Position numbers and translations under genes: made by a program
DNA from: Salvia splendens
Lineage: Eukaryota > Streptophyta > Magnoliopsida > Lamiales > Lamiaceae
Length of the DNA: 64,000 bases
Direction: 5' to 3'
Assembly (NCBI RefSeq): GCF_004379255.2
Contig: NC_056042.1
Span: forward strand, 30,297,928 to 30,361,927
Shown: positions 46,684-58,369 of the stretch, piece after piece
How positions within the stretch are numbered: position 1 is the stretch's first letter
Layout: each line of letters begins with the position of its first letter
The notes under the pieces: model-generated
Told to the model about the DNA's origin: nothing
The model's database searches: none
Seen by the model: the letters and a program-made list of their open reading frames with translations, nothing else

Positions 46684-47804
46684 GGAAATCGATAGGTTCG
46701 ATCTTCTTCCGTTAGGGTTTTGCGTTGAGTTTGATTTTCCTTCTTCTCTTCTTCGTCGTGAAGTAATTTGTCTGTTGAGAAAAAACTCTCCAAGTCAGAC
46801 AGACTGACAGACAACACGAAGAGAGAAGGAAGGAAAGAGAGAGAAATAGGAAACTGTTTTAATGTCGCTTTATTTATGTAATGTAATTTATACATATCTC
46901 TCATGAATGATTGCATTTAATTAAACGTGCACAGCTTTCATCCTCAAAAAAATATGCATTTCAGATTCGAGATGAGTTTTAACGTAAAATTAGTAAAATA
47001 AAAGGAAGCAATATAAGATATATTCTTGTAGGACGAAGAAGTATAAAATAATAATAAAATAAATACTAATACGTACTAATAAGGGTGCGATCAATTGCTA
47101 ACTATTTAAGTTGTTAACTCATCAACGCAGTATATTAAAAATATCATCACGACGATGACATTAAAATGTCAACACATAATTTTGTTGAATTTCAATATAC
47201 TGTGTTAATATTATGTGTTGATATTTTAATGTCACCGTATTAATATTTTTAATACATTGGATTAATGAGTTAGTAGAGTTAAATATATAAAAAAAATGAT
47301 AAATATATAGCGAATATATGATGTGAATATTCTATGAAAAGTCGTGGGGAATCAAGAAAATAATTGCAAATTTATTAATCAATAAATTAGACTATTCTCA
47401 TTTCTAACAAGAAAACTGCACAAAAAGTTAAAAACGCTAAGCGAGTAGTGGTATTTGTGGACTGACAAGGCGGTGATTAATAAATGTTATTCTTTATTTA
47501 ATTGAATCAAATTATATGAATTAAATTATGGTAGAATTTTCGAGAAGAATTTATTGATGAGTTGTAGCTGGATATTAATGGCTTTAACATTAGAGACAGG
47601 ACCAGTCCCAGAGACAAAGATGAAACGTGATAATTTGTACTACAACAAATTAATGGCATTGCCATAATTTAGTGGGTCCTAAACTTAGTCCCCAAACAGA
47701 AAGAAATTCAAATTTGTTTCACATGGAAATTCCTTTGAGTTCGAGGTAATGTCTCTATTTCTTCTTATTTAATAATATCAATAACGTTTGTAATCTCCGA
47801 CTAA
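46684..47804. other. Upstream region of the auxilin-like gene and intergenic DNA
   Basis: A TATA-like AAATAAAGCG segment lies near 46863 on the minus strand, with a pyrimidine-rich leader. A loose inverted repeat (ATTTTAATGTCA / TGACATTAAAATGTCAACAC) is visible at about 47120-47245. No gene. Confidence 0.4.
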
Positions 47805-49112
47805 GGGCATCAATAGGGGTCATAAGGTGCGCCCTAAAGCCCGCTCTATGCACTGTCATATCAGCATTTTATCCTCCTATCCTTTCACCTGCAGTGGGGC
47901 GCCCTATAATCCGTTCTAAGTGGCTCCCTAAGCATTTTCTTTTATTTGAATATTTAAATAAATACAAAAAATGAGAAAAACCTTCATTTCATTTATAAAA
48001 TTAATACATTACAATACGAATTAAAAAAAAATACGCAAATTCAGCGACGACGGTTACGGGCCCACACTTCTTCAATCATGTCGTTCATGAGCTGAGCATT
48101 GTCTTGTTGGTTGCGCATTGAGGCTTGTCTAAATAGAACCTCATTGAAACCCGTCGATAATCCTTGAGCGGGGGCGCGGTCGCCGTGCTGGAGAAGCTAG
48201 ATGCACCTTCATCATCGGTCCAATCGGTGATGCTCCCTAGCATCCCAGGAAAGTCGTGCGCCGTCTCGTGCATCTTCATCAGGCCCTGGCAATCTACAGC
48301 AGTCGGCTTTCGCAAATATGTGTCGCTGTAAGCCTCCACAACTCCCCTACAAAATCTCTTCAGGCACTCGTGGCCTGTTGTCTCTCCGACGTGGAGGTAC
48401 TCGTCGAACATGTCAACCGTGGTGCCGTAGGGCAACTTACGGAGTGCAACAGTGCACTTCTGCAACGGTGTAAGTCCGGGTCTGCCGATGCCAGCTTCCC
48501 GATACTGGAAGTATTCATCACGTGACTCCAACGTCTGGACAATGCTGAGAAAAAGGTAACGAGGCATTCTAAACTGGCGGCAGAAAACAGTCGGGCCCCA
48601 CTGTGGTTGCTCGGCAAAATAGTCTGCAACTAGACGTTCGTGAGCTGCGGCGTATTCGCGGAGGACAAACGTCCGACGTCGAATAGGCTTGGGGATCTGC
48701 TCCGCCGCCGCCTCAGCCTCCTTGCGCTGCATTTCGGCTAAGCATTCCGCCATTGCGTCTTGAACGGCTGCATTTAAGGCTTGAGTCAAGGTCGGACTAC
48801 CGCCCTAAAGGAACTCCGGTCGTCGTCGTGGTTCATTTTGGTTTGTGAGAGATGGAGAAATGTGAGGGATGAGAGAATGAGAGATGCAAGAAATGTTCGT
48901 ATGAAAAATAGAATGAGAAACGAGATTTAATAAATAGACAAAATTCGAAAAAAAAAACAAAAACGCGTTGCATCGTCCGCGTCGCCCACAGTGGGCGGAC
49001 GATGGCGCGGGCGATGCCATATCGTCCGCGCTCCCTCCGCGGACTATTTGTCGGGCGAGGACGACGCATCGTCCATCGTCCGCGCACATTGTCCGCCCCA
49101 CTGTAGGTGCCA
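47805..49112 (-). mobile_element. PIF/Harbinger deletion derivative
   Basis: Flanked by TAA on both sides (47802-47804 and 49113-49115), the 3-bp target typical of PIF/Harbinger. The ends GGGCATCAATAGGGG and (reverse complement) TGGCACCTACAGTGGGG are imperfect inverse repeats. Subterminal regions are GC-rich with repeated CGTCCGC, unlike the flanks. It holds a truncated transposase. Confidence 0.82.
48085..48789 (-). pseudogene. Truncated PIF/Harbinger transposase (ALP1/HARBI1-like)
   Basis: A 234-codon ORF has the N-terminal helix-turn-helix part of the family: RLVADYFAEQPQWGPTVF, FRMPRYLFLSIVQTLE, RPGLTPLQKCTVALRKL, DEYLHVGETTGHECLKRFC and DFPGMLGSI. Where the DDE nuclease should begin (GSIDCMHW) it diverges to TDWTDDEGASSFSSTATAPP and stops. 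The end resembles the separate Myb-like gene or terminal region of such elements, so an internal deletion joined two parts. It has no catalytic residues. Confidence 0.88.
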
Positions 49113-49115
49113 TAA

Positions 49116-52100
49116 GTAAAGTGATAGTAGTAATTAAATATACCATTTTCAAGACAATTAAAAGCTTATGTGTAAGATTTGCATTCACCTAAATAAGAAT
49201 TTTAAAGTTGCAACTTCTATTTATGTTCAAAACAAGGTCTTTTGGCCTTTGTTGGGTGTGAAATCATCTTGACGAACGTATACCATTTCCTATAGAAGCG
49301 GTGGGTGAGATAGTTAGTGCCGTTCAATGGTGATAAATGTTATTGTCGTAGCCCTATCACCTAACAAGGTCACTAGAAAGCAGTGATATCAAAAAACTTG
49401 TACATCTTTTTTGTTTGGATAATTTGTCCATTTAAATCTTAATATCAAAACTATATTTGATATGTCTATTTTTTGTTCTTATTAGTGAGAACTTTGTATC
49501 ATTACATATGCTCCAATAAAATTAAATTAGAACTCTTACATCGAGTTTGTTCGAGCATAATAAGAGAGAACAAATAAACTAAAATGGGGCGGAGAGAATC
49601 GAAGTCGTAGTTGTGTACTCTACTATTGTTTCAAAAAGTATTTGTACAAAATTCGTGGCCATTCCACTCACAAGAACGTTGTAATAGCCAACCGATGGTA
49701 TGCAAGTTCTTTTTTATTTTTTTAAATTTTCATTTTTTTTCAAATAAAAATATAAGCATTTCCAACCATTTATGCAGTAGTTATACACATGGAACAAAAA
49801 TTATTTTAATAAATTAGGTGAGTACTATCGGAAGTGAATAAAGGTCTTATTTGTGTCGAAATTTACAACAATAGATTTGGTTTGATGTATAGTGGGTTCA
49901 CTAAGAATTTGGCTTTTGTTGTAATAACCATAATTTTAATGAATCCAATAATAAGAATATTAACTACTTATATTAGGAGTAGGATCACACCCCTTAGGAG
50001 TATTTGTTATTCTTAAACATAGGAGAAGAGTGAATTTACTTGGATCTAATACAAGAATTTCCCTCAACACAAAGTGTCCACTTACAGAGTGTCATCTTCA
50101 TTACGGACATTGTTTGTCTGCTTTATTTCAAATTCTATTATAATTCATTTTCATTTGTATTATAATCTCTATAACTATAGTAGAAATAATCACAGACTTT
50201 GGGTTATGACGAAATGCAGGACCCACAACATGGATGGAAGTATCTTTTTTATTCGTCTTTATTGGTGAATCAAATTTATTTCAGCAATTATAAAATCTTT
50301 AAACAAATAACAGTTTTATTTTATTTTGAACGCACGTTAAACAGTATAATGTTGCTCACATAATTGAAACAAAAGTATAGTGAAACTTTGGATAGTGGCT
50401 ACCACGCACGAACAAAGGTGTACTTTTTTGTTTATTTTTTCAATAAATTAAAAAAAGATCCAAAATTTCATAACGGTGGATGTTAGGTGGAGATAGTGAC
50501 GGTTCCAATACTTTTTTTATTTAGGGTACACAAATTATTGCATAGATTATAAAAAAAAATTATATTGACACAAAATACATCATCACTTAACTATTGACGA
50601 ATCTTCATTTCATCACAATATAAAAGAAAATTAATCTCAATTCAAACACACATAAAACAAGTGACCATAAATATCCTAACAAACATGAGTTCATCGACAT
50701 CCTTAGAAATCCTTCAATCATACTATATTTTACTAATATAATGACGAAAAAGCTCAATCTAAATGCAGATTGTGAGATGATGAAAATAAAAGTTAGATAG
50801 TAATTATGATTAAAGCAAAGAATCTAAAGTAAAGCAATTATTATTACTTGAAAGAATTAAGGAGATCTAAAGAGTGAAGGCATAAAAAGCAGATATAGAT
50901 ATTAGATTGTGATAACGTCCACTTAAAAGTTGATTGAACATTTAATCTAAATTGTATGATTGAGTTGCTTCACTTTTATTGCTGGTGATGTTTTAACTAT
51001 GTTGAATAATTCACATCAGATAGTTTTTATATAGGGTGAATCTCATACTACAATTTTATTCATTGATATCATACATGTTAAATTTTACTCGTATAAATTT
51101 CTACACAAATTTTTAATATGTTTTCAATAACGTCTCAAGATCAATATTAAACGATCGACATGTTATGTTAAAATAAGAAATGGTCATATTTTTTTAATAA
51201 AAATTAATCTCTATTTATTTATAGTAAATTTCTGCGCTAATAAAATAGGTCATTTTCTAGTATTAGCAACACCTGAACTATTTATCTCTTTTATTTTAAA
51301 ACTACTACTAATATGCACTGTACATTTGAATGATTCTGAAGCTGTCCCCACCAAGATTTGGTGCAAAAATTGAAGACATTAAGGGGCCCACCTCTACAAA
51401 AGATGCACGAATTAGCCCAAAAAATGTAAGATCAAATTTGATTAGCTATCATTCAATGATTAGCAGATAGTCAATTGATTTCATGTCCGAATATTATACA
51501 CTCATTATTCAAAACCTTAATCTATTTTCAAGTTGGCCAATTATTTCCTAATTACAACCCCAGCTCATCATGTTAAGTGTATGTAATTCAAAAGATGTTT
51601 CTTCACTTTGTTAGTCTTATTTATTCAAAAGTCCTGGACTACTATTTTACAATTATAAAACTTTAAAAACTAGTTAGTTATACACAATGATGCACCTGTA
51701 AATTTATGCATAAATTTAATCAACATTAACATTTTCATAAATTAATATTCATGCACAATAATATAACATACATTAAACCCTTATATCAAGCTTATTATGA
51801 GAACCCTAAACGTTATAATGGGAGGCAATAAATACGAATCTATAGCATATTTAACAATCGGTTTCAAGAAAATTAGTTGAGACCTGAGTTGAATTCAAGA
51901 TGGACATCCTGCAAATTTCGAAAACATTATCATTGTATTAATTGATGCGAGACAAATTTGTGGATTTACCAATTTATTAATTGGTCTATTGCTGGGTTGA
52001 TTCTGAATTCTCTTTAACCAGCAACTTGGGCCTATAGTTTGGGCCTTTGGGTCACAGTACAACGATTTCAAATAATTGTTAGTTTGAAATTTGAAAAATT

Positions 52101-52179
52101 ATATTGATAATCAATTGTTAAAAGTTATAGAACAAGAATTTGATCTAAACTTCATAATTTTTTTTAAAAAAATTTTACC
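49116..52179. other. AT-rich intergenic DNA
   Basis: About 3 kb without a supported gene. Several 60-70-codon open frames are AT-driven and lack family features. No repeat termini recognised. Confidence 0.45.
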
Positions 52180-52184
52180 CTTAA

Positions 52185-52516
52185 TGTGGCTCAGTCATAT
52201 GATCACTCAAGCAGCTCAGTCAAGCTCAGTGAACCGAGCCGTCCATGCAGGGTTCGCATTCTGGAAAGCAAACAAGGGAATCAAGATTTAACGGCTAGTT
52301 AAATCTGAGCCGTCCGATCTTATGTTTTAGTTAGTTTGATTCTCAACCGTTAGATGAGATAGAGCCGTTTGTTTGTTAGTTTGTTTCTTGTTTTCTTCTC
52401 GGTTAAGTAGAAATTTTTTTGTAGAATCAGTGATTTTTCCCAATTCTCAGCTCAATGAAATTTTCTCTCGTTTTTCAATTAGTGTTCTTCAACATTTGAA
52501 TTCCAAAGTGTTAACA
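52185..52516 (+). repeat. 5' LTR of the Copia element
   Basis: 332 bp, TG...CA ends. It differs from the 3' LTR at G/A in GGGTTCGCATT, G/A in GTCCGATC and one base in the T-run near 52415. Confidence 0.95.
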
Positions 52517-52518
52517 AT

Positions 52519-52535
52519 TGGCGCCGTCTGTGGGA
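52519..52535 (+). other. Primer-binding site
   Basis: TGGCGCCGTCTGTGGGA begins two bases after the 5' LTR, in the place and form of an LTR-retrotransposon tRNA primer site. Confidence 0.8.
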
Positions 52536-52593
52536 AGCACACGCAATTGAATCGAATTGCAGCTTGTTCTTTGGAATCGAATCAGCGGTGGAA

Positions 52594-53655
52594 ATGGCGG
52601 CGAGGTTGGAGGCGGAAAAGTTCACCGGAAAAAACGACTTCGGTCTGTGGAGGATGAAGATGCGCGCGATGCTCATTCAACAAGGGCTATCGGCGGCGCT
52701 TGAGGAAGAGAAGCCGGAAGAGGGAGCCGATCTTGATGAGAAGGCGGCCGTTAAACGAGCTGATGTTCTAGCCAGAGCTCACAGCGTGGTGGTTCTGTGT
52801 CTGAGTGATAAAGTGCTCAGGGAGGTCGCGAAGGAGAAGACGGCGGCCGGAATACTAAAGAAATTGGAGGATCTATACCTGGTGAAATCTCTCGCGAATC
52901 GGCTGTACATGAAGCAAAGACTATACTCCTACAGGTTCTTGGAGGAGAAGGCAGTGATGGAGCAGCTAGAGGATTTCAATAAAGCGATCGATGACCTTGA
53001 AAACATCGATGTGACGATTAGCGATGAAGATAAGGCAATACTTCTTCTGAACGCTCTTCCGAAATCATATGACCAATTGAGGGATGCTATCATGTATGGA
53101 AGGGAAGGATCCATCACACTCTTGGAAGTCCAATCTGCTCTGAAAGCTAAGGAGATGCATTCTTCTGGGGTTAGGCTCATTGGTTCTGCATCCGAGAGTC
53201 TTAATATCAGAGCATCAAAGGGAAAGAGACCGTTCAAGAAGAAGTTTGAACCAAACAAGCAATCTTGGAATGACAAGAAAGAGAGTAGGGTGTGCTATTG
53301 GTGCAACAAGCCCGGTCATCTCAAGAAAGACTGTTTCGGTTGGAAAAAGAAACAGTCCACACAAGGTAATCAAGGTGTGAATACCTCTGACTGTGTTGAG
53401 TCAAGTGATGCAGTAAAGGTATTGAATGTGATAGAAACCGTTGATGGAGCTTCTTGGATCATGGATAGTGGCTGTAGCTTCCACATATGCCCAAATCAAG
53501 ACTGGTTTGAGACTCTATCCGACTGTGATGGCACAGTGACTCTGGGAAACAATCAAATATGCAGAGTGAAGGGCAGAGGCTCAATAAGGCTCAAGCTGCA
53601 GGATCACTCAATCAAAATTCTCAGTGATGTCAGGTTCATACCTGAAGTGAAATGA
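52594..53655 (+). pseudogene. Copia gag-protease part of polyprotein, ends at a nonsense codon
   Basis: Starts at ATG 52594 (MAARLEAEKF). It contains a gag (UBN2-type) region, CCHC zinc knuckle CYWCNKPGHLKKDC (53293-53334) and the aspartic-protease motif WIMDSGCSFH (DSG at 53464-53472). A TGA at 53653-53655 interrupts the otherwise continuous gag-pol frame, at the position where Copia polyproteins usually read K-x-NLIS. It is one point change from an open frame. I describe it as broken. Confidence 0.93.
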
Positions 53656-56613
53656 AACTTGATATCACTGGGATCACTAGAGCAAAAGGGGTGCTCATTC
53701 TTGTCCAGGGATGGCAGAATGCAGGTCAAGAAGGGTGAGAATGTGATCATGACAGCTGAAAGAAGAGGAAGTTTGTACTATCTTTATGCTTCTGTGATTA
53801 AGGTTCAGAGGGATAGTGATGAGCTGAATCTGGTGAAGCTTCCAAGCCTGAGAGTTTGGCATGAAAGGCTGGGACATCCTGCAATAGGATGTATAAAAGA
53901 ATTGATCAAGAAACATGTGATCTCTGCTGATGAGTCAGAGGATATTTCACCATGTCAAGATTGCATCCGAGGCAAAGCTAAGAAGTTGCCTTATCCCACT
54001 GGTAAGCATACCTCTACATCTCCATTGGATTATGTACATAGTGATCTTTGGGGGCCGGCTTCAGTCAACATCATTGGGGGAGGAAAATATTACATGTCAT
54101 TAATTGATGATTTCTCTAGAAAAACCTGGATATATATATTGAAAGAGAAATCTGAGGCATTAGCTAAGTTCAAAGAGTGGTGTGATGAAGTTGAGCTTGA
54201 GAAAGGGTGTAAGGTGAAGTGCCTCAGAACAGATAATGGACTCGAGTATGTGTCCAAGGCTTTTGATGAGTTTTGCAGGCAGAGGGGTATTAAAAGACAT
54301 AGAACAGTCCCCATGAATCCTCAACAAAATGGAGTGGCTGAGAGGGCTAACCGAACCATTGTTGAGAGAGTAAGGTGTATGTTGTTCTCATCAGGTTTGG
54401 GGAAGAAATTCTGGGGTGAAGCAGTTTCTACTGCAGTATATTTGATGAATAAATGTCCATCTAGCAGCATCAATGGAGACACTCCAGATTATAGGTGGTA
54501 TGGCAAGAATGCAAGGTATGAAAATTTGAAGACTTTTGGCTGTAAGGTGTTTGCTCATGTGAAGCAAGGAAAATTGGATCCTAGGGCATTAATGTGTGTG
54601 ATGCTAGGATATCAAAAGGGAGTCAAGGGGTTCAGATTGTGGTGCATAGATCCAGGGAACCACAAGGTGATCATTAGCAGAGATGTTACTTTCTTGGAGA
54701 GGGATATGCCTTTTCTGAATAGAGGGAGTGCTGATGGTGATGAAGTGAGGATAGTTGGTGGTGATGGTGCTGAGTTTGAGGTGGAGCCTGCAGAGAAGGG
54801 AGATCAGATCCAAGATGACAGTGAATCTGATGCAGAGGCTGGAGAACCAGCTTCTGAAGTAACTGGAACTTCTGCTCATGGGACTGAGACTGCTCATGAT
54901 GGTGGTAATGATCTAAGTGGTTATCAGTTGGCCAGAGACAGAGTCAGAAGGGTGAGCAAGTTACCAAACCGATTTTCTGAGTATGAGACAGTGTTTTATG
55001 CTCTTCTTACTGCAGAAGAGATAGAAGCTGAGGAGCCTCTCACATATAAAGAGGCTATGGCAAGCAAGGATAGAGAAAAATGGTTGCTGGCTATGAAAGA
55101 GGAGATGGACTCACTGACTAGAAACAAGACTTGGATCCTTGTAGACAAGATTGAAAACAGAAAGCTGGTAACTTGCAAGTGGATCTTCAAACAGAAAACT
55201 GAGGTTGATGGTTCAATAAGATTTAAAGCTAGGCTAGTAGCAAGGGGATTTACACAAGAGTATGGCATTGATTATAATGAGGGTTTTTCCCCTGTTGTAA
55301 AGCACAGCTCCATCAGAATGCTCTTGTCAGTTGTTGCAAAGAATGGCTGGGAACTTGAGCAAATGGATGTGAAAACGGCCTTTCTCAATGGGGAGTTGGA
55401 GGAGTCTATATATATGACACAACCTGAGGGCTTTGTTGCTTTAGGACAGGAAGGGAAGGTGTGTAAGTTGATCAAGAGCATCTACGGTCTTAAGCAAGCA
55501 AGCAGGCAGTGGCATAAGAAGTTTAACTCTCACATGTTGAGTTGTGGGTTTACAAGATCAAGATTTGACTCCTGTGTTTACTTCAAGAAGAAAGGTGGAG
55601 CAGCAGTGGCTTATCTATTATTATATGTGGACGATATGCTCATTGCTGGTTCAAATATGAGGGAGGTGGAGCTGGTGAAGGAGGATCTGAGGTCTGGATT
55701 CGATATGAAGGATCTAGGGCCTGCAAGAAAGATTCTGGGCATGAACATAGTGAGAAACAGAAGGCAAGGAACCATATGGCTGGGCCAATCTGATTATATA
55801 CTAAAAATGTTAAGAAGGTTCAAGGTTGATAACTTGAAAGAGAGCGCAACTCCCTTGGCTCAGCACTTCAGGCTGTCTGCAGATCAGAAGCTTCAAAATG
55901 AAGAAGAGAGGAGGGAAATGAAAATGATCCCTTATGCCAATATTATTGGCAGTGTGATGTATGCAATGGTCTGCACAAGACCAGATATTGCACAAGCTGT
56001 TAGTACTACAAGTAGGTTCATGGCGGATCATGGTAGAGAACATTGGTTGGCCCTAAAATGGCTACTGAGGTACATGAAAGCTACTGCAAAACTGAGAATT
56101 CTGTATGGAAAATATCAGACTTCAGGTGATGAAGCTTTACTTGGTTTTTGTGACTCTGATTATGCTGGGGATGTGGACAATCGGAGGTCACAATCAGGCT
56201 ATGTGTTTACAATGTATGGGTCTGCAATAAGTTGGAAATCAAGCCAACAAAATGTGGTGGCATTGTCCACAACTGAAGCTGAATACTTGGCACTTGCAGC
56301 AGCTATCAAAGAGAGTTTCTGGTTGAAGGGGCTTGCAGCAGAGTTGGGAGTAATTCAGAGGTGTGTTGCAGTTGGTTGTGATAGTAGTAGTGCGATTGCA
56401 CTTGCTAGACATCAAGTCTATCATGAACGCAGTAAGCACATAGATGTGCGCTTGCACTTCATCAGAGAGAAGATCGAGGAAGGAGAAGTGAAGGTGTTCA
56501 AGGTATGCACAAAGGTGAATCCGGCTGATATGCTCACAAAGGCTTTGCCTAGAGAGAAAGTAGAGCTTTGTAGGAGGCTGATAAAGTTGAAGGCTGATGA
56601 TGAAGCTGGTTGA
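53656..56613 (+). pseudogene. Copia integrase, reverse transcriptase and RNase H region
   Basis: Continues in the same frame after the TGA, with no own ATG near its start. It has the GAG-pre-integrase zinc region (H...HPAIGC, C..C), an integrase core with HSDLWGP, RTDNG and NGVAERANRT (DDE residues), and RT with KARLVARGFTQ, MDVKTAFLNGEL and the YVDD catalytic motif. RNase H follows with CDSDYAGD and STTEAEYLAL, then ADMLTKALPR. No other stop or frameshift. Only read-through or a second source of gag-pol would express it. Confidence 0.95.
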
Positions 56614-56628
56614 GTGAAGGTGGAGATT

Positions 56629-56961
56629 TGTGGCTCAGTCATATGATCACTCAAGCAGCTCAGTCAAGCTCAGTGAACCGAGCCGTCCATGCAGGGTTCA
56701 CATTCTGGAAAGCAAACAAGGGAATCAAGATTTAACGGCTAGTTAAATCTGAGCCGTCCAATCTTATGTTTTAGTTAGTTTGATTCTCAACCGTTAGATG
56801 AGATAGAGCCGTTTGTTTGTTAGTTTGTTTCTTGTTTTCTTCTCGGTTAAGTAGAAAGTTTTTTTGTAGAATCAGTGATTTTTCCCAATTCTCAGCTCAA
56901 TGAAATTTTCTCTCGTTTTTCAATTAGTGTTCTTCAACATTTGAATTCCAAAGTGTTAACA
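56629..56961 (+). repeat. 3' LTR of the Copia element
   Basis: 333 bp, near-identical to the 5' LTR and followed by CTTAA. Confidence 0.95.
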
Positions 56962-57440
56962 CTTAAAATAATACATTAATCCAAAAACATTTATTAAGGC
57001 ATAATTTGTCATATGAAAAAAAAGCTTTCTTTAACTTTGACATAACATTTGAGGCATAATTTATCTTACGGAAGTAAAAACTTTCTTCAATCGATAGTAC
57101 ATTTGTAAAAGGCGTAATTTATTTATCTTATAAAAATATTTTTTCGACATGACTTCTAAGTTCTAATTATCTATTTCTATCATTTGCTTCGGTCGTGGCA
57201 ATAGGATCTATTGATGCGACTCAAAACATCATTGCTATTCTATAGCTGAAGACGCAATATTAAAAGAAATACATTATATTTATATTCATATCCATACTAC
57301 TACTATATTTCAACCCAAACAAACAAAGGAAAACTTCTAAGAGTAAAAAAGCACTCAAAATCTACTTCAGTTTTTAACTTAAAGGTATCCCAAAATATAA
57401 TTTCACAGCTCTTAAAACATTAGATCAATTTACAGCCACA

Positions 57441-58365
57441 TCAAACCGGTCCGGTCGAACCGGACGCATCAGCAACATGGAACTGTGACACATACTTATG
57501 CCCGGTTCCTTCTTGTCGAATAACCGGAGGCTCATTTAGAAATGCCCAGTTACTGCTTATCCACCTAAAATTATAAATTCAATTTCAGTGTTGAGTGATT
57601 ATGAGCCAAAGTTAATTGACATAAAGTTGATTATTATATTTAAAAATGAGAAAATTAGTATTGATATATACCAGCCATTCTTTTGTAATAAGAGATTCTT
57701 TTCCGCTTCTTCACCATTTGCACCCTCACATCTATCAACAGCTTCTTCAAATATCATTTTCTGCACATATACATTTAAAAAAAACTATGCACAATCCTAA
57801 TTATTAAAGGTGATGCAAGACTTTTTGAAAGAAGATAATATAATCCATTTGTCCACAACCATTTTCTTTTTGTTTTTGGCACGAGATTGTATACAACAAG
57901 GTTGTTTTGTTTTGTACTGGCACAAGATTATATATAAGGTTGTAAGATAAAAAAAAAATAAATACTAGAAAGAAAATAAAATAAATAGTGTAAATATATC
58001 ATATAAATAATATTTGAAGAAATAAATAAGACTCTAAATTCTTTGTATAATTAATATAAGGAGAAAGTTAACCTGTGTTCGAGGTGAGAGAAGAGAGATA
58101 TCTCTGAGGTGTTTCCTCCTCCTTGAGTTTCTTGGATTTCCAAAAGGCATCAATTTCATCCTTGGTCAGTGATTTATTCCTTGTTAATTAACTGTATAGG
58201 GAGGAAAAAGATGAATTAGGAAAAAATGAATTAGTGATATAAAATATGCAGGGCACAACATCTATTAATAATCAAGCAAGAATAATTAATCATCAATTCA
58301 ACTAATATAGAGACAAAAATTTGCTAACCAGCTTTAGGGTCTTTGATAGAGCCCCAACCTGCCAT
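57441..58365 (-). pseudogene. Small uncharacterised four-exon gene, frame disrupted in exon 2
   Basis: Minus-strand pieces: exon 1 58329-58365 (MAGWGSIKDPKAG), exon 2 within about 58073-58178 (NKSLTKDEIDAFWKSKKLKE), exon 3 57672-57760 (KMIFEEAVDRCEGANGEEAE...) and exon 4 57441-57564 (WISSNWAFLNEPPVIRQEGT..., stop at 57441). Exons 3 and 4 join in frame (TG|G) with good signals. In exon 2 the frame at the start and at the end (CTC AGA GAT ATC..., reading SPRTQ at the donor) differ by one base near GGAAACACC. Its 5' boundary also has no acceptor in the right phase. Without repair of these the protein cannot be made. It resembles a small conserved plant protein (about 120 aa) of unknown role. Sequencing error is possible, since an assembly gap lies 2 kb away. 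Confidence 0.65.
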
Positions 58366-58369
58366 AAGA

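Larger units (their letters stand above)
52185..56961 (+). mobile_element. Ty1/Copia LTR retrotransposon
   Basis: Two LTRs (52185-52516, 56629-56961) start TGTGGCTCAG and end GTGTTAACA, with an exact 5-bp target copy CTTAA on both outer sides (52180-52184, 56962-56966). The primer site TGGCGCCGTCTGTGGG follows the 5' LTR and a purine-rich tract AGTGAAGGTGGAGATT precedes the 3' LTR. Domain order gag, protease, integrase, RT, RNase H is Copia. The LTRs differ by about two substitutions and one indel, indicating a recent insertion. Confidence 0.97.

Noticed and set aside
48805..49192. Open frames in the GC-rich subterminal part of the Harbinger element
   Set aside because: They are formed by CGTCCGC repeats of the transposon end and are not coding.
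49611..50268. Series of 60-70-codon ORFs
   Set aside because: AT-rich chance frames without conserved features.
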